From Euryodendron excelsum (lineage: Eukaryota; Streptophyta; Magnoliopsida; Ericales; Pentaphylacaceae): a stretch of DNA of 64,000 nt. The notes beneath the pieces are model-generated. The model worked only from the letters and a program-made list of their open reading frames with translations. It did no database searches and was not told the origin of the DNA. Each line of letters begins with the position of its first letter. The first letter of the stretch is position 1. Shown piece by piece: positions 12,600 through 22,682 of the stretch. The stretch covers positions 34,489,501 through 34,553,500 of the forward strand of contig CM065397.1 in assembly GCA_033060915.1 (NCBI GenBank). Reading direction: 5' to 3'. The position numbers and the translations under genes are program-made.

Positions 12600-12821
12600 C
12601 ACCACTACTAGTGGCGCCAGGCTTGGGATCAAAACCATAAATATTTCTGGTTCGAACACTTACGAGATTCGAAGGATTTTCACAAAAGTGAGAGGCATTA
12701 TGAGGAAACCAATTTGGACATTGAAGGAATGCCTCTTAGGGACCACGGGGGATCGCCGGAAGTAGAGACTTTCGCCAGAAAAGTCGCCAGAAGAGAAGAT
12801 TTAGCCGGAGAACTCCAAGAG
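12600..12821 (+). other. Putative promoter and 5' non-coding exon of PMD copy 1
   Basis: Contains GGCACCACTACTAGTGGCGCC-like words up to 12620, an ATAAATATTT box at about 12639 that could serve as a TATA element, and an exon-like stretch rich in CGCCGGAAG ending CCAAGAG. The splice donor that follows in the other copies (GTGAGTTTT) is CTGAGTTTT here, so splicing of this copy is probably lost. Confidence 0.4.
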
Positions 12822-13756
12822 CTGAGTTTTTGATTTTATGTTAATTTTGATGTGTAGAATTCCGTTTCAACCATGTGAATAGTAACAATTGATGTTTTGA
12901 TATGTTTGGAACACTGTGGTGAAGTTATTTTTGCATTTTAGTGCTTGTTTGATTGAATTTTAGTGATTTTACGTGATTATATGAAGGAGATTTCTGTAGG
13001 AATTGGGGGTTTTATCCCTATAACTTTAGGCATTAAGCTTTTAGACTAGATTTTTATACTATGTGCCTTCGAAAAATGTGTTTAACAACCGTGTGAAGTT
13101 TCATGATTTTTTAAAAACTTTTTGAATTTTTTTATTTTTTAAAAAATAGAAAAATTTGTAAAAAAAAAGAAAAAATTGAGAAAATTGAGAAAGCGATGAA
13201 ATTAATGGAGTTTAAAATTTAGAAAAATGTAGGAATTTTTAGAACAAATTTGAAATGATTTTGAAAAATTTTAGGGTAACTTTGAAAACCATTGATTTGT
13301 TGAAAAATGAAACAAGTCTTTTGAAAAAAAATTTAGAAATTTGAAAATTGTGTGCGAGTGTTGGTGCTATGTGATTGTGATGCTTGTAGAGTGCATGATT
13401 TGTGTTCTGTGCTGATGTTGTGGGTGTTGTAGGGACCATTTCTAAACGAAACTTTGCCGAAAGTTTTAGAAATTAAGGAAAGAGTTGGAATAGATTTTGA
13501 AATAAAATATTTTTGAAGGAAAAAGACAGAAAACCCTAGAAATTTTAGAAAACTCGTTTTTTACTTGAAGTTGAAAAATCAAAATGTGTACAAAATTCAT
13601 TTTGACTTATCACTTGAAATCTTTTTATTATTTGTTTATTTTTTGTTATTTTTTATTATTTATTTATTTATTTTATTATTTTTTCTCTTCTACTTTTATT
13701 TTCTTATCTGCATATACCGTATATTAACACCTCCTACCTTGGCTTACATTTTCAGG

Positions 13757-15600
13757 ATGGCAGATGCGGGTGATGATGGTTTCAAGAGGAGATGCCGCTC
13801 CGGAAAGGCGGCCTGTACAGATTCTGCCAGTGGTTCCAGTCAATCCAAGGGCAGCCGGCGATCTACTGGATAGTCGTCGTCTAGTTAGAGTGGACAGGGG
13901 AGTAGGCCACTTGTCGACCCCTTTCCTACGGTTGAGCAGGCCCTTGAGGAGGCGATTGGTGCGGAGGAGGAGGTACTGGGTCTTGGCGATCAGGTGACTA
14001 GTTACGGGAGGGCCTCCTCTAGACATAGACAGACGGATACTAATCTGGGTGACTTGGAGATACCGGATATTCCACCACTAGGAGATCTTGCCTATTATCC
14101 CAGTATGTATTGTAGATAGCATTTGCCTTCTCCATGCGTACACACAACTTTTAGAGGGGCCGTCCATTAGGTGTTTGTGACTACGTTACAGGCCGCTCCA
14201 TCCTATTGGGCTTTCTTAGCTGAGATTGGTTTCGGGGCATTCATGGGATTACAGGCCAACAGCCTGAATAGACATCTGGTGTTGGCGCTTATCGAGAGAT
14301 GGTTTGGAGAGACTGGGACTTTCCATTTTGTTGGCTTTATCATGGGTTCCACCCCTTTGGATTGGGCTATCATCATGGGGCTTTCCTTCGTTAGTCGGCT
14401 GATCACCTTGTAGCCAGTCAGTAGAGACGAGGCATGCATTCTGCTGGACTTGCCCCCTCTCGAGCATTCTGCTTTCCTAGTTTCCTGGCTTAGTCGAGAT
14501 AACAGTTCCTCTGCCATTGAGCCATCACCTGCCCGGCGAGACATCATAAGGCGGCAACTTGTTCTGTACATCATCTTCAGCTGCTTCTGCAACAGCAACA
14601 AGTCGCTTGTGCTTTTTCATTTGGTGACCACAATAGCTGATCTTGGGGCTTTGTCTGAGCTGGATTGGGGGTCCTTTTCCTTTTGCTACTTCTTGCGATC
14701 GATGCGAGTCCGAATCTCCTCTCGTTGGGGCAGCATGACTGGTTTCTGGCCTTTTCTTGTTTGGTGGAGTTACGAGTACCTGCTAGTTTGTCGTCCTACA
14801 GTTATCGAGGATCACCTTTATCCTCTTGCTTTGAGGTGGGCTCATGATTGAGTAGCCCAACGATCAGAGATTATTGACTTCGTGACGCTACGGGTGAACC
14901 TGGAGTTGACTGAGACGAGGGACGTGACTTGGTGGCACTTTATCGGGTCAATTCATTATGAAATAGTGCGGTACTTGGTCCCGTTATCCATGTCGAGGGT
15001 TGCTTTTCTTAGCGACGATTCTTCGGAGACTTATCTAGGAGATCGACATTGGTGGCAGTTTCATGAGGAGTTCTGATCAGCAGGAGATCCGCCGAAGTAT
15101 ATGTTCAGAGCTTTGGTGGCGGGAGTTCCCATCCTTTATCAGGAGCGTCAGCCGAGTGCCGGTTTCCTGCTTCCTCCAGATATGGACTATACTGCACACT
15201 TTGGAGCTCATTCTATGGGTGTCTTCACTCAATTTGAGGTGGTAGTTGGTGGATATGCCGTTGGCTAGGAGGTGGTCGACCTGTGGCACCGTGCCAAGGG
15301 ATACGTGCCTCAGGCTGAGTTTGCCATTGTAAGGGATCAGCGGGATCGGTACCGATGGAGCGAGATCTGTATCAGGTAGAGGTGGCTTCCTTGACGGCTC
15401 GGCTAGCCTAGATGAGAGGTGGCGGGGTATGTCGTCTTTTCTTCCTTCTTTTCGCTCTGTTATTATTTAGTTATTCCTTTGCCTTACTGATTTTGGTTTT
15501 ATCTTCTTTGCAGGATGCCGGTGCATCTAGTAGCTATCCACCACCTCCGATGCCGGGTTTCAGAGATTTCAATCTAGAGGATATTGATTTCAATCTTTCA
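13757..15600 (+). pseudogene. Antisense PMD-like gene, copy 1 (outer array), decayed
   Basis: Encodes a plant-mobile-domain-like protein on the strand opposite the element. The core at about 14190-14400 reads GFGAFMGLQANSLNRHLVLA, then ERWFGETGTFHFVGF, the pattern of the PMD family (PF10536 type: ERW..ET.TFH). The ATG at 13757 follows a 3' splice site (TTTTCAG at 13749-13755); the upstream donor is damaged (CTGAGT instead of GTGAGT at 12822). A second intron, 15427-15513 (GTATGT to TTTGCAG), precedes the acidic last exon (DFNLEDIDFNL). In-frame stops include two CAG-to-TAG changes near 13873 and 13888 and others at about 14119, 14168, 14413 and 15268. The final TGA is changed to TCA at 15598. 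Function in life unknown; see copy 2. Confidence 0.7.
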
Positions 15601-16201
15601 CAGATGCCCCTTGCCATAGACTCGGATATGCTTTTGCCCCTATCTTGGAGATGTATTCATGTTAGACATTTTTACTTTGTAAATTTTTTATGAAGATGAT
15701 AGTTAGATGCATGGACATGCAAAGACATTTATGATTTTTTTTTTTCCAGTCAGATATGATCAGATGCATGTGTAGAAACGATGACGATGTATATTTATTT
15801 CATGGGTTGACATTAAACTATGTTGGTGACTTTTGTTTCTACAAGGGGTTATATCCTATGTATGCAAAACTCATGCCGATTTATGTTTTTTTTTTTTTGT
15901 GAAAATGTATGCACATATTAGAAATGTATTAGTTAACAGAATGACAAGGGGCGCCATCGAGCTCGTTATCTCCGAAATGGTAACTCTTCCTTCTCGGGAG
16001 TGTGGCCTCTCCTCTAGCTTAACTTTACCTTGACAGGAAGATAGCACTTTGTACCTTTCTCAACCTTTCAACCGCCTTTAACTTCTGAAACTCTCAACTC
16101 TCGGGGCTTCGGCAACATCTTACCTGATATTTAGCAGAGCGATAAGTGGCCAGTCTTTCAATCCAAGGAGACTTTGCTTTAGGACCGTAATGTAGGCTAG
16201 G
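15601..16201 (+). other. 3' flank of PMD copy 1
   Basis: No reading frame of interest on the + strand. T-rich, with TTTGTAAATTTT near 15675 as a possible poly(A) region. Equivalent stretches follow copies 2 and 3, so it is part of the element. Confidence 0.4.
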
Positions 16202-16571
16202 TTATGGGGTTTTCGAAGCAATGGGATTTGTAGGCTCAAATTCCATGTTGTTTTTAACAGGGTTTAGATCCATACCATCCTTGACTTTTTTTTTTCTAGT
16301 AGGGTTAGCATCATTTCTTAGCTTTGGCAGTGTGTCTAGCTCACTTAGATTAAGCAATCCATTTTCAATCAGATTGGACTTTAGTAAGGTTATAATGTAG
16401 GCTATGGTTTCGGGGTTTTGCAAGAAAGGGTAAAGGCTTGAATCTATTGTTTCGACTGGGCTTCTTTGTAACCTAGGATCACCTTTAAATTTTCCCCTTG
16501 CTCTTACGATACACTTATCAAGGTGAAAACGCCTATTTCTTTTGGCCTTTATGTATGCTTTTTGAGATAAC
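16202..16571 (-). pseudogene. Lysine-rich ORF of unknown function, copy 1, 5'-truncated
   Basis: Minus-strand frame ending KTP then TAA at 16202-16204. It contains a basic N-terminal part (RRFHLDKCIVRARGKFKG) and a conserved core SLYPFLQNPETIAYIITLLK, with DLNPVKNNMEFEP near the end. I do not recognise it. The same protein is in the other two internals. Element 2 inserted at 16572-16576 and separated this 3' part from its upstream sequence, which resumes at 36619; the apparent extension of the frame into LTR B is accidental. Confidence 0.5.
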
Positions 16572-16576
16572 ATTAC
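16572..16576. repeat. Target-site duplication, left copy (ATTAC)
   Basis: ATTAC precedes the terminus of LTR B and recurs at 36614-36618 after LTR C. The uninterrupted site is seen in the other internal at about 49389-49393 as ATGAC. Confidence 0.9.
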
Positions 16577-17099
16577 TGTCACGCTCAGATTTTTTGCACT
16601 CGAGGAATACTCACACAAGTGGGAAAAATGTTGTACTCTTTCGTTAGAACTCACCTTCCTAGAAGAATGAGTGCGACTAGGTTTGAATTGAAAATAGGAT
16701 TGAATAAAGGGCTTTTGAAAAAGATTCGGAGTCGCCACCTAACTTGATTAAGGTGAGTTAGGTCACCTAAAAACTAAGAATAATCCGAAGACTACACTTA
16801 GGGTTTTTGGAAAACGATTTTGAAAATATCTCCCCAAGAGAGGGTTTTTAAGAAAACAGGTTTTTGGCAACCTTTGGAAAACATTTAGCCCTTTTTGAAA
16901 AATAACTCTATTTGGTCTTTGAAAACAGTGATTCTAGGCTCGGAGGTTGGTTACGTGTAGGGAAGACGCACTAAGCTATCACCCTACCCCACTCTTTCGG
17001 TACCTACATATCAATCTACCCTAGATTCACCTACGAGAGTCTTCACCTAACTATTGGCCAATCCTATCCACTTTGAAAAAATAATGTTTATAAATTATC

Positions 17100-19230
17100 A
17101 TGATACATGATAGGCAAGTGCAAGTTAAGAAAATTGAAAAATAGATTTAGAAATAAATTTGAAAAGAAATTGATTTGATTTGAAAGAGATTTGAAATTAG
17201 ATAGATTTGAAAATAAGAAATTTTGAAAATTGAAAGTAGAAATTTGAAAATAGAAATTTGAAATGGGAAATTTGAAAATAGATTGGAGATTTGGAAAGAT
17301 TTTGGAATTTGAAATTTGAAGAAAGTTGTGACCGCACCTATGAAGGTGGAATTGAAAGTTTGAAGAGTGTTGTGACCACACCTATGAAGGTTGCCTATGT
17401 ATCCCTTTGGGGGAATCAGGTCAGTCGTAGTTCGGACCGGAGTCCGATTGAAAATGGAAGAGTTGATTTGAAGAGAAAGATTGGATTGGAAATTGGATTG
17501 GAAGATTTGAAAAGATTTGATTTTGAAAGACTTGGTTTTGGAAAGATGGAGGCTTAGGAAATCTAGACTTAGGAAAGATAGGAGACCTAGGAATGACTTG
17601 AGAATAAGAAAGATTTGACTCGAATGTTGGACTTGGAAGATTTGGAAAGATTGGATTTTAGGAAATGTTCAAATTAGGAAAGTTCCAAATTAGTAAAGCT
17701 TTGAATTAGGAAAGTTTCATTTTTGGAAAGTTTCAAATTAGGAAAGTTTTGGAATTGGAAATTTTTGAATTAGGAAAGTTTCATTTTTGGAAAGTCTCAA
17801 ATTAGGAAAGTTTTGGAATTGGAAATTTTTTAATTAGGAAAGTTTGGTTTTAAGAAAGGTTTTGAAATAAGGAAGTTTTGAAAGTTGGAAAGTTTAGAAT
17901 TTAGAATGTATTGAAATAGGGAAGTTTCGAGTTTGTAAAGTTTTGAAAACAAGGAAGTTTTGAAAACAAGAAAGTTTCGTTTTGGGAAAGGTTTGAAAAA
18001 GGAAAGTTTTCAGTTTAGGAAATGTTTGAATTAAGAAAGTTTTGAGTTTAGAAAAGTCTTAGATTTTGGAAAGATGTTGAAGTTTTAGAAAGTTTAGAAT
18101 TTTGGAGAGATTTAGGTTTAGAAAGATTTAACTTAAGAAAGTTTTGAATTTGGAAAGATTAGAAAGTTTAAGATTTAGAAAGATTTAGAGTTTGAGTTTT
18201 AGAAAATCTTGAAATTAGGAAAGGTTTGAGTTTAGGAAAAGGTTTGAAAACTTGAATTTGGAAAGGGGGTTGAATTAGGAAAGATGTGGAAGTTGAAAGT
18301 TTTAGGAAGCTTATGGTTTAGGAAGGTAGGAAATTAAAAAAGATTTGAATTAGGAAAGATTTAGCTTTTGAGTTTTAAAATTTAGAAAAGATTTCTATGT
18401 TCAAGTTTTGGAAACTTAAGGTTTAGGAAAGTGGAAGTTTAGGAAGGATTTGAATTAGGAAGGATTTGCATTTGGAAGGGATTGGATTCCGTTTCTAAAA
18501 GAGAAGGTTTGATTTTGTTTCCAAAAACGGAGGATAGGATCTAGTTTCCTAAATGGAGAGATTGGATTTGGTTTCTTAAAGGGAAGATAAGATTTGGCAA
18601 AGATTTGGAAAGGGAGATTCTAGAAACCCTAGATTTATAGTTTTGACATAGAAAAGAGGTTTTGAAAATGTGTATAGTTTGGATGTGAAAGCAAGAGGTT
18701 TTGGAAACCTAGGTTTAGGGACAAAGTTTGAAAATCATGTTTTTGGAAAGAAAATTAGGGTTTCCTATTCGTGAGTTCTAGGGTTTGATTTGGGCCTTAA
18801 GGAAAGAGTTTTTGGAAAGAAAATTTGAAGAGAGTTTTTGAAAAGAGATTTTAAAGAAGAGGAGTTTTTGGAAAGTGTGTTTTTAGAAACGAAGATTTTA
18901 GAAGGAAAATCCTAGAGGGGTACTTCTAGAAGGAAGATTTTGGAAAGAGAGTTTTTGGAAATATTTTTTGGAGAGAGTTCTTCTAGGAAGGTTTTTGGTT
19001 GAAGATTGTTGGAGAGAGTTTTTGGAAAGATTTTTGGGGAACGTTTTTAGAAAGTGGATTTTGGGGGGAGGATTTTGGAAAGGAGTTGAAAAAGGGAGTT
19101 TTGAAAAATAGATTTTGGAAGGAAATTTTTTAAAACAATTTTGGAGAGGAGAGTTTTAGGAAAGTATGTTGAAAAAGATATTTTTAGGAGGAAGGATTTG
19201 GAAAGAGAATTTTTAGAAGGTGTAAAAACA
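17100..19230 (-). repeat. C-poor purine-rich degenerate repeat field, LTR B
   Basis: About 2.1 kb in which the + strand is nearly free of C and is built of variants of TTAGGAAAGTTTTGAA (left part) and GAGTTTTTGGAAAGAGATTT (right part). The element transcript (minus) would be a long C/U-rich tract. Equivalent fields: 8400-9950, 31320-33300, 40900-42670, 53620-56960 and 59220-60880. Confidence 0.8.
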
Positions 19231-19235
19231 TCTCA

Positions 19236-19286
19236 CTTTCCTAAAGCAATTCTAACCATAGGATGGCTAGAACCACTTTAGGAAAG
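19236..19286. repeat. Perfect 11-bp inverted repeat with inner stem, LTR B
   Basis: CTTTCCTAAAG (19236-19246) and CTTTAGGAAAG (19276-19286) are exact reverse complements. Between them a second stem pairs TTCTAACCAT with ATGGCTAGAA around a 3-base loop with one wobble. The same fold occurs at 33318-33368 in LTR C and in decayed form in the other LTRs. Confidence 0.75.
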
Positions 19287-20099
19287 CGGTTTGAAAACAA
19301 CAAGATTTGAAAATATGGACCGTATTGGTCACTTTTAATGTAACACTTTCCTAAAGCAACCCTAGCCATGGAAAGGCTAGAATCACCCTAGGATTGTGGT
19401 TTTGAAAACAAGTTTTCAAAAAAGAGATTTTGATGCAATTTTGAAAACAAGTTTGAAAACGATTTTGAAAACCAATTTTGGAAGATGCAGCACTATGATA
19501 TGCACAATGCAATTTGGGGTCGTAAACATACAAGGCTAAAGCTTCACCACATAATCAAGGGGGCCGGACCCACGTGGTCTCTGGTTAGACTAGAAGAAAG
19601 CCCCCGACACGGTGACTCTGCAACAGTCTAATCCTACACATGGACCGGGAGTCCCCTTGTTTTAAGTATGCAAAGAAAGGGGGGGAAAGAGATGGGGGAT
19701 TAAAATATAGAAAACCCAAGTGGGTTAGGCGAGAGAAGAGAGAGGGGGGAAGTGCGAAAATTTAAATAGGGAGCCTACCGTATGTCTTGTTTATTTTGAG
19801 CGCCATGTTGTCTTCGATCTTCGGTCTTCGGTCTTTGTCTTGATCTTCACCATCAGTCTTCAAGAGTTGTCTTCAAGCTTTGGATGCCAGCTCTTCAAGT
19901 CTTCGAAGGATGGTTGAAGGCTAGTGTATGAGTGTATGGGGGAATGTATGTGTGTATAGGAGGCTAGGGTTTGTGTATAGTGGCTAGGGTTTGGAAAACG
20001 TAGGGAGGCTAGGGTTTTTGAGGTGCTCGAGCTCTGTATATCGAAATATATGATTTTTAGGTTGAGTTTACGGATCCATTTCACGTTAAATGAGGCTCT

Positions 20100-20109
20100 G
20101 TATTTATAG
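20100..20109 (-). promoter_or_regulatory. TATA box of LTR B
   Basis: The minus strand reads CTATAAATAC then AGAGCC, matching LTRs A, D and E. It predicts transcription start near 20075, leftwards. Confidence 0.7.
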
Positions 20110-20136
20110 AGGTTGGACAATACTTGCGCCTATTGC

Positions 20137-20221
20137 AGTGGCGCCAGGCCAAATTTTGCACTGGCGCCACTAGGAGTGGCGCCAGGCCATTTTTTGGCTT
20201 GGCGCCACTACTAGTGGCGCC
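20137..20221. promoter_or_regulatory. GGCGCC palindromes upstream of the TATA box, LTR B
   Basis: At 20201-20221 GGCGCCACTA, one C, TAGTGGCGCC forms a perfect 21-bp palindrome. At 20163-20183 GGCGCCACT, AGG, AGTGGCGCC forms a second (9+3+9). A half site lies near 20140. They occupy the 30-120 bp upstream of the TATA box on the minus strand. Confidence 0.75.
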
Positions 20222-20574
20222 AGCCAATTAGGAAAGGTTTAAGATCGGCAAGCAATGTATCTTTGACTAGATTTGGGCGCCTGTACTAGTGACTACCATG
20301 CAATTTTTAGCCTAGCTTCACTAGGAGTGACTCTGGAAAGTCCGGGAATGATTTGAAGGTGCCGGGAATGACCCGGAAGGCCGGAAAGGAGCAGGAACAT
20401 TTAAAATAGTGTCGTGGAGGTATTTAACTTGAAAAGTGAGGACAAAATGAGTCGGAAAGGTTGACCGGGCCTTTAGGGGCAAAACGGTCAATCGGACTAG
20501 GAAGTTGCCGGGGCGAACTCGGACTGTCTCAGAAGACGACTTGGGATCTGGAAACATTATTTTGAATCTTCGTA

Positions 20575-20945
20575 GAGGTTGCCGGTTTGATTCCCAAAGC
20601 CGGCGTGGTCGGAAAAGGAGACCGACCCGCTAGGGGTAAAATGGTCAATTCGCACCGGGTTGGCCGGAACAGACTCGGCATGTCCGGAAAGATAAAGGAA
20701 GGTTGAGAATACTATAAAAAATAGTCTCAGGAGGTTACCGGTTTGATACCCGGAGCCGGTGTGGTCGAAAAAGGAAACCGGCCCACTAGAGGCAAAACGG
20801 TCATTTTGTACCGGGTTGGCCGGAACTACTTAGAATGATCTAGAAAGATAAAGGAAGGTTGAGAATACTATAAAAAGTAGTCTCATGAGGTTACCGGTTT
20901 GATACCCAGAGCCGGTGTGGTTCCCGAGGCATTCGGATGCTTAGG
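20575..20945 (-). repeat. 156-bp tandem repeats in U3, LTR B
   Basis: Units begin GAGGTTACCGGTTTGAT-like at 20575, 20731 and 20887, exactly 156 bp apart. Each contains GAGCCGGTGTGGT; the full units also carry an AGGGGCAAAACGGTCAT word. LTR C has two units (34659, 34815); LTR D has two (44031, 44188). Confidence 0.8.
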
Positions 20946-21174
20946 GGCAAAATGGTCATCTTGACCGGAAAGTCTCGGGAAAGGTCCAAAGGGCAGTTTG
21001 GTCATTTTTCACCAAAGTGGGCTAACAGACACTGGTGTTGTCCTGGGTTTTGAGTGTTTCCGCCACTTTAACGGCGGTCGTCATGACATAGGGGTTTGTT
21101 GCCAATTCCCTATATCGACCTATTGTGAGTATTTCCGCTACTCTAACAGTTTTGTGAGTTGTTTCGCTACTCGG

Positions 21175-22028
21175 ACCGTCTCAAGAAATAAACTGTCTCG
21201 AGAGAGGGATTGGAAAGGGGTCTTGCCGTTTTCGAGGAGACGTGCCTGGATTGGAACCGTCTCGAGGAATAAATTGTCTCGAGAGAGGGATTGGAAAGGG
21301 GTCTTACCATCTCCGAAGAGACGTGCCTGGATTGGAACCGTCTCGAGGAGTAAACTGTCTCGAGAGTGGGATTAGAAAGGGGTCTTACTGTCTCTAAGGA
21401 GACGTGCCTGGATTGGAACCGTCTCCAGGAATAAACTGTCTCGAGAGTAGGATTGGAAAGGGGTCTTACCGTCTTCGAAGAGACGTGCCTGGATTGGAAC
21501 CGTCTTGAGGAATAAACTGTCTCAAGAGTGGGATTAGAAAGGGGTCTTACCGTCTCCGAAGAGACGTGCCTGGATTGGAACCGTCTCGAGGAATAAACTG
21601 TCTCAAGAGAAGGATTGGAAAGGGGTCTTACCGTCTCTGAGGAGACGTGCCTGGATTGGAACCGTCTCGAGGAATAAACTGCCTCGAGAGTAGGATTGGA
21701 AAGGGGTCTTACTGTCTCCGAAGAGACGTGCCTGGATTGGAACTGTCTCGAGGAATAAATTGTCTCGAGAGTGGGATTGGAAAGGGGACTTAGCATCTCT
21801 GAAGAGACGTGCCTGGAGTGGAACCATCTCGAGGAATAAACTATCTCGAGGATGGGATTGGAAAGGGGACTTATCGTCTCCGAGGAGACGTGCCTGGATT
21901 GGAATTGTCTCGAGGAATAAACTGTCTCGAGAGTGGGATTGGAAAGGGGTCTTACCGTCTCCAAAGGGACGTGCCTGGATTGGAACCGTCTCGAGAAATA
22001 AACTGTCTCGAGAGTGGGATTGGAAAGG
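21175..22028 (-). repeat. 81-bp tandem array, ten units plus a partial, LTR B
   Basis: Units start ACCGTCTCGAGG at 21175 and every 81 bp to 21985 with no length change. Each unit has two CTCGAG sites and the hairpin CGTCTC-CGAA-GAGACG. Because 81 is a multiple of three, frames stay open across the array and give spurious repetitive proteins on both strands. Confidence 0.95.
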
Positions 22029-22216
22029 AAAGGACAATGCCCCTAAGGGCATTTTGGTCATTTTGCCTCTATTTGGGCTTGGCAGGCCCGCGAAGCGATG
22101 GACAGACGGGATTTGGACCTAGAGAATTTGGTTCGATAGGAATATGCCCACAATGACTTGAAAACAAGTCTGGACGGAGTGTAGACTGCCGATCGGTCAA
22201 AAATGGGGTGCTTAGA

Positions 22217-22232
22217 GCTGCCCCTCTTTTTT
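22217..22232 (-). promoter_or_regulatory. Polypurine tract of element 2
   Basis: The minus strand reads AAAAAAGAGGGGCAGC ending next to LTR B. It is flanked at 22234-22252 by the stem GTCTTTG-CTTGT-CAAAGAC. Confidence 0.8.
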
Positions 22233-22417
22233 TGTCTTTGCTTGTCAAAGACAGAAAATGATAAGAGTAAGAGTCCCATGTTGACCGCGCGTCAGTCGGA
22301 GGGACGGACACTGGAAATCTTCCAACAACAGGGGTCGAAAACGGATAACGGGCCAAAAAGGCCTTCAAAAATGAGTTTTGGCGGGAAAAAGGGCAAAACT
22401 GCCCAGAATTGATAACT

Positions 22418-22682
22418 GGCGCCACTAGTAGTGGCGCCTTTGGTAAGAAAGAACTGGCACCTCTGCTAGTGGCGCTAGGCTTAACATTAAAAATCAGAAA
22501 ATTTCTGGTTCGAACAGTCACGGCATTTTGGAGAAATTCTGCAAATCCGAGGGATTCTGCGTGAGACTTTACTTGAACCTTGAAGGGGCACCTCTTGGAG
22601 ACCACGGGTGATTGCCGAAAGGAGACCATGTCGCCGGAAAAGTCGCCGGAAGGAGACCATGTCGCCGGAGAACTCCTAAAAG
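22418..22682 (+). promoter_or_regulatory. Putative promoter and 5' non-coding exon of PMD copy 2
   Basis: At 22418-22438 GGCGCCACTA, G, TAGTGGCGCC is a perfect 21-bp palindrome of the same kind as in U3, followed by a second GGCGCT half site near 22475. An AT-rich CATTAAAAATC at about 22485 may be a decayed TATA (other copies read ATAAATATTT). The stretch to 22682 contains two GACCATGTCGCCGGA repeats and ends AAAAG before a consensus donor GTGAGT at 22683. Transcription is inferred from architecture only. Confidence 0.5.

Larger units (their letters stand above)
16577..22216 (-). repeat. LTR B (5.64 kb), 3' LTR of element 2
   Basis: Minus strand starts TCTAAGCACCCC (terminal TG mutated to TC) at 22216 and ends GAGCGTGACA at 16577. 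U3 runs about 22216-20075 and holds ten 81-bp units, three 156-bp repeats and the GGCGCC palindromes. R plus U5 hold the C-poor purine field (17100-19230) and a strong inverted repeat (19236-19286). Compared with LTR C it has six fewer 81-bp units and one more 156-bp unit; elsewhere the two look nearly identical, so the insertion is recent relative to the outer array. Confidence 0.9.

Noticed and set aside
13573..13750. Hydrophobic start of a frame preceding PMD copy 1, looking like a membrane segment
   Set aside because: It translates the T-rich end of the first intron; the coding exon starts at the splice acceptor ending at 13755.
14203..14601. 132-codon minus-strand frame opposite PMD copy 1
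   Set aside because: Shadow of the antisense PMD gene; the + strand frame carries the conserved domain.
16577..16738. N-terminal extension of the lysine-rich ORF across 16577
   Set aside because: The frame runs by chance from LTR B into the interrupted element; the insertion junction at 16576 is certain.
21167..21964. A 265-codon minus-strand open frame with a 27-residue repeat
   Set aside because: It is the translation of the 81-bp tandem array; frames stay open because the unit is divisible by three, and the array also gives open frames on the + strand.
21175..22028. CRISPR-like array
   Set aside because: Units are contiguous 81-bp copies without unique spacers, lie inside an LTR, and the genome is a plant.
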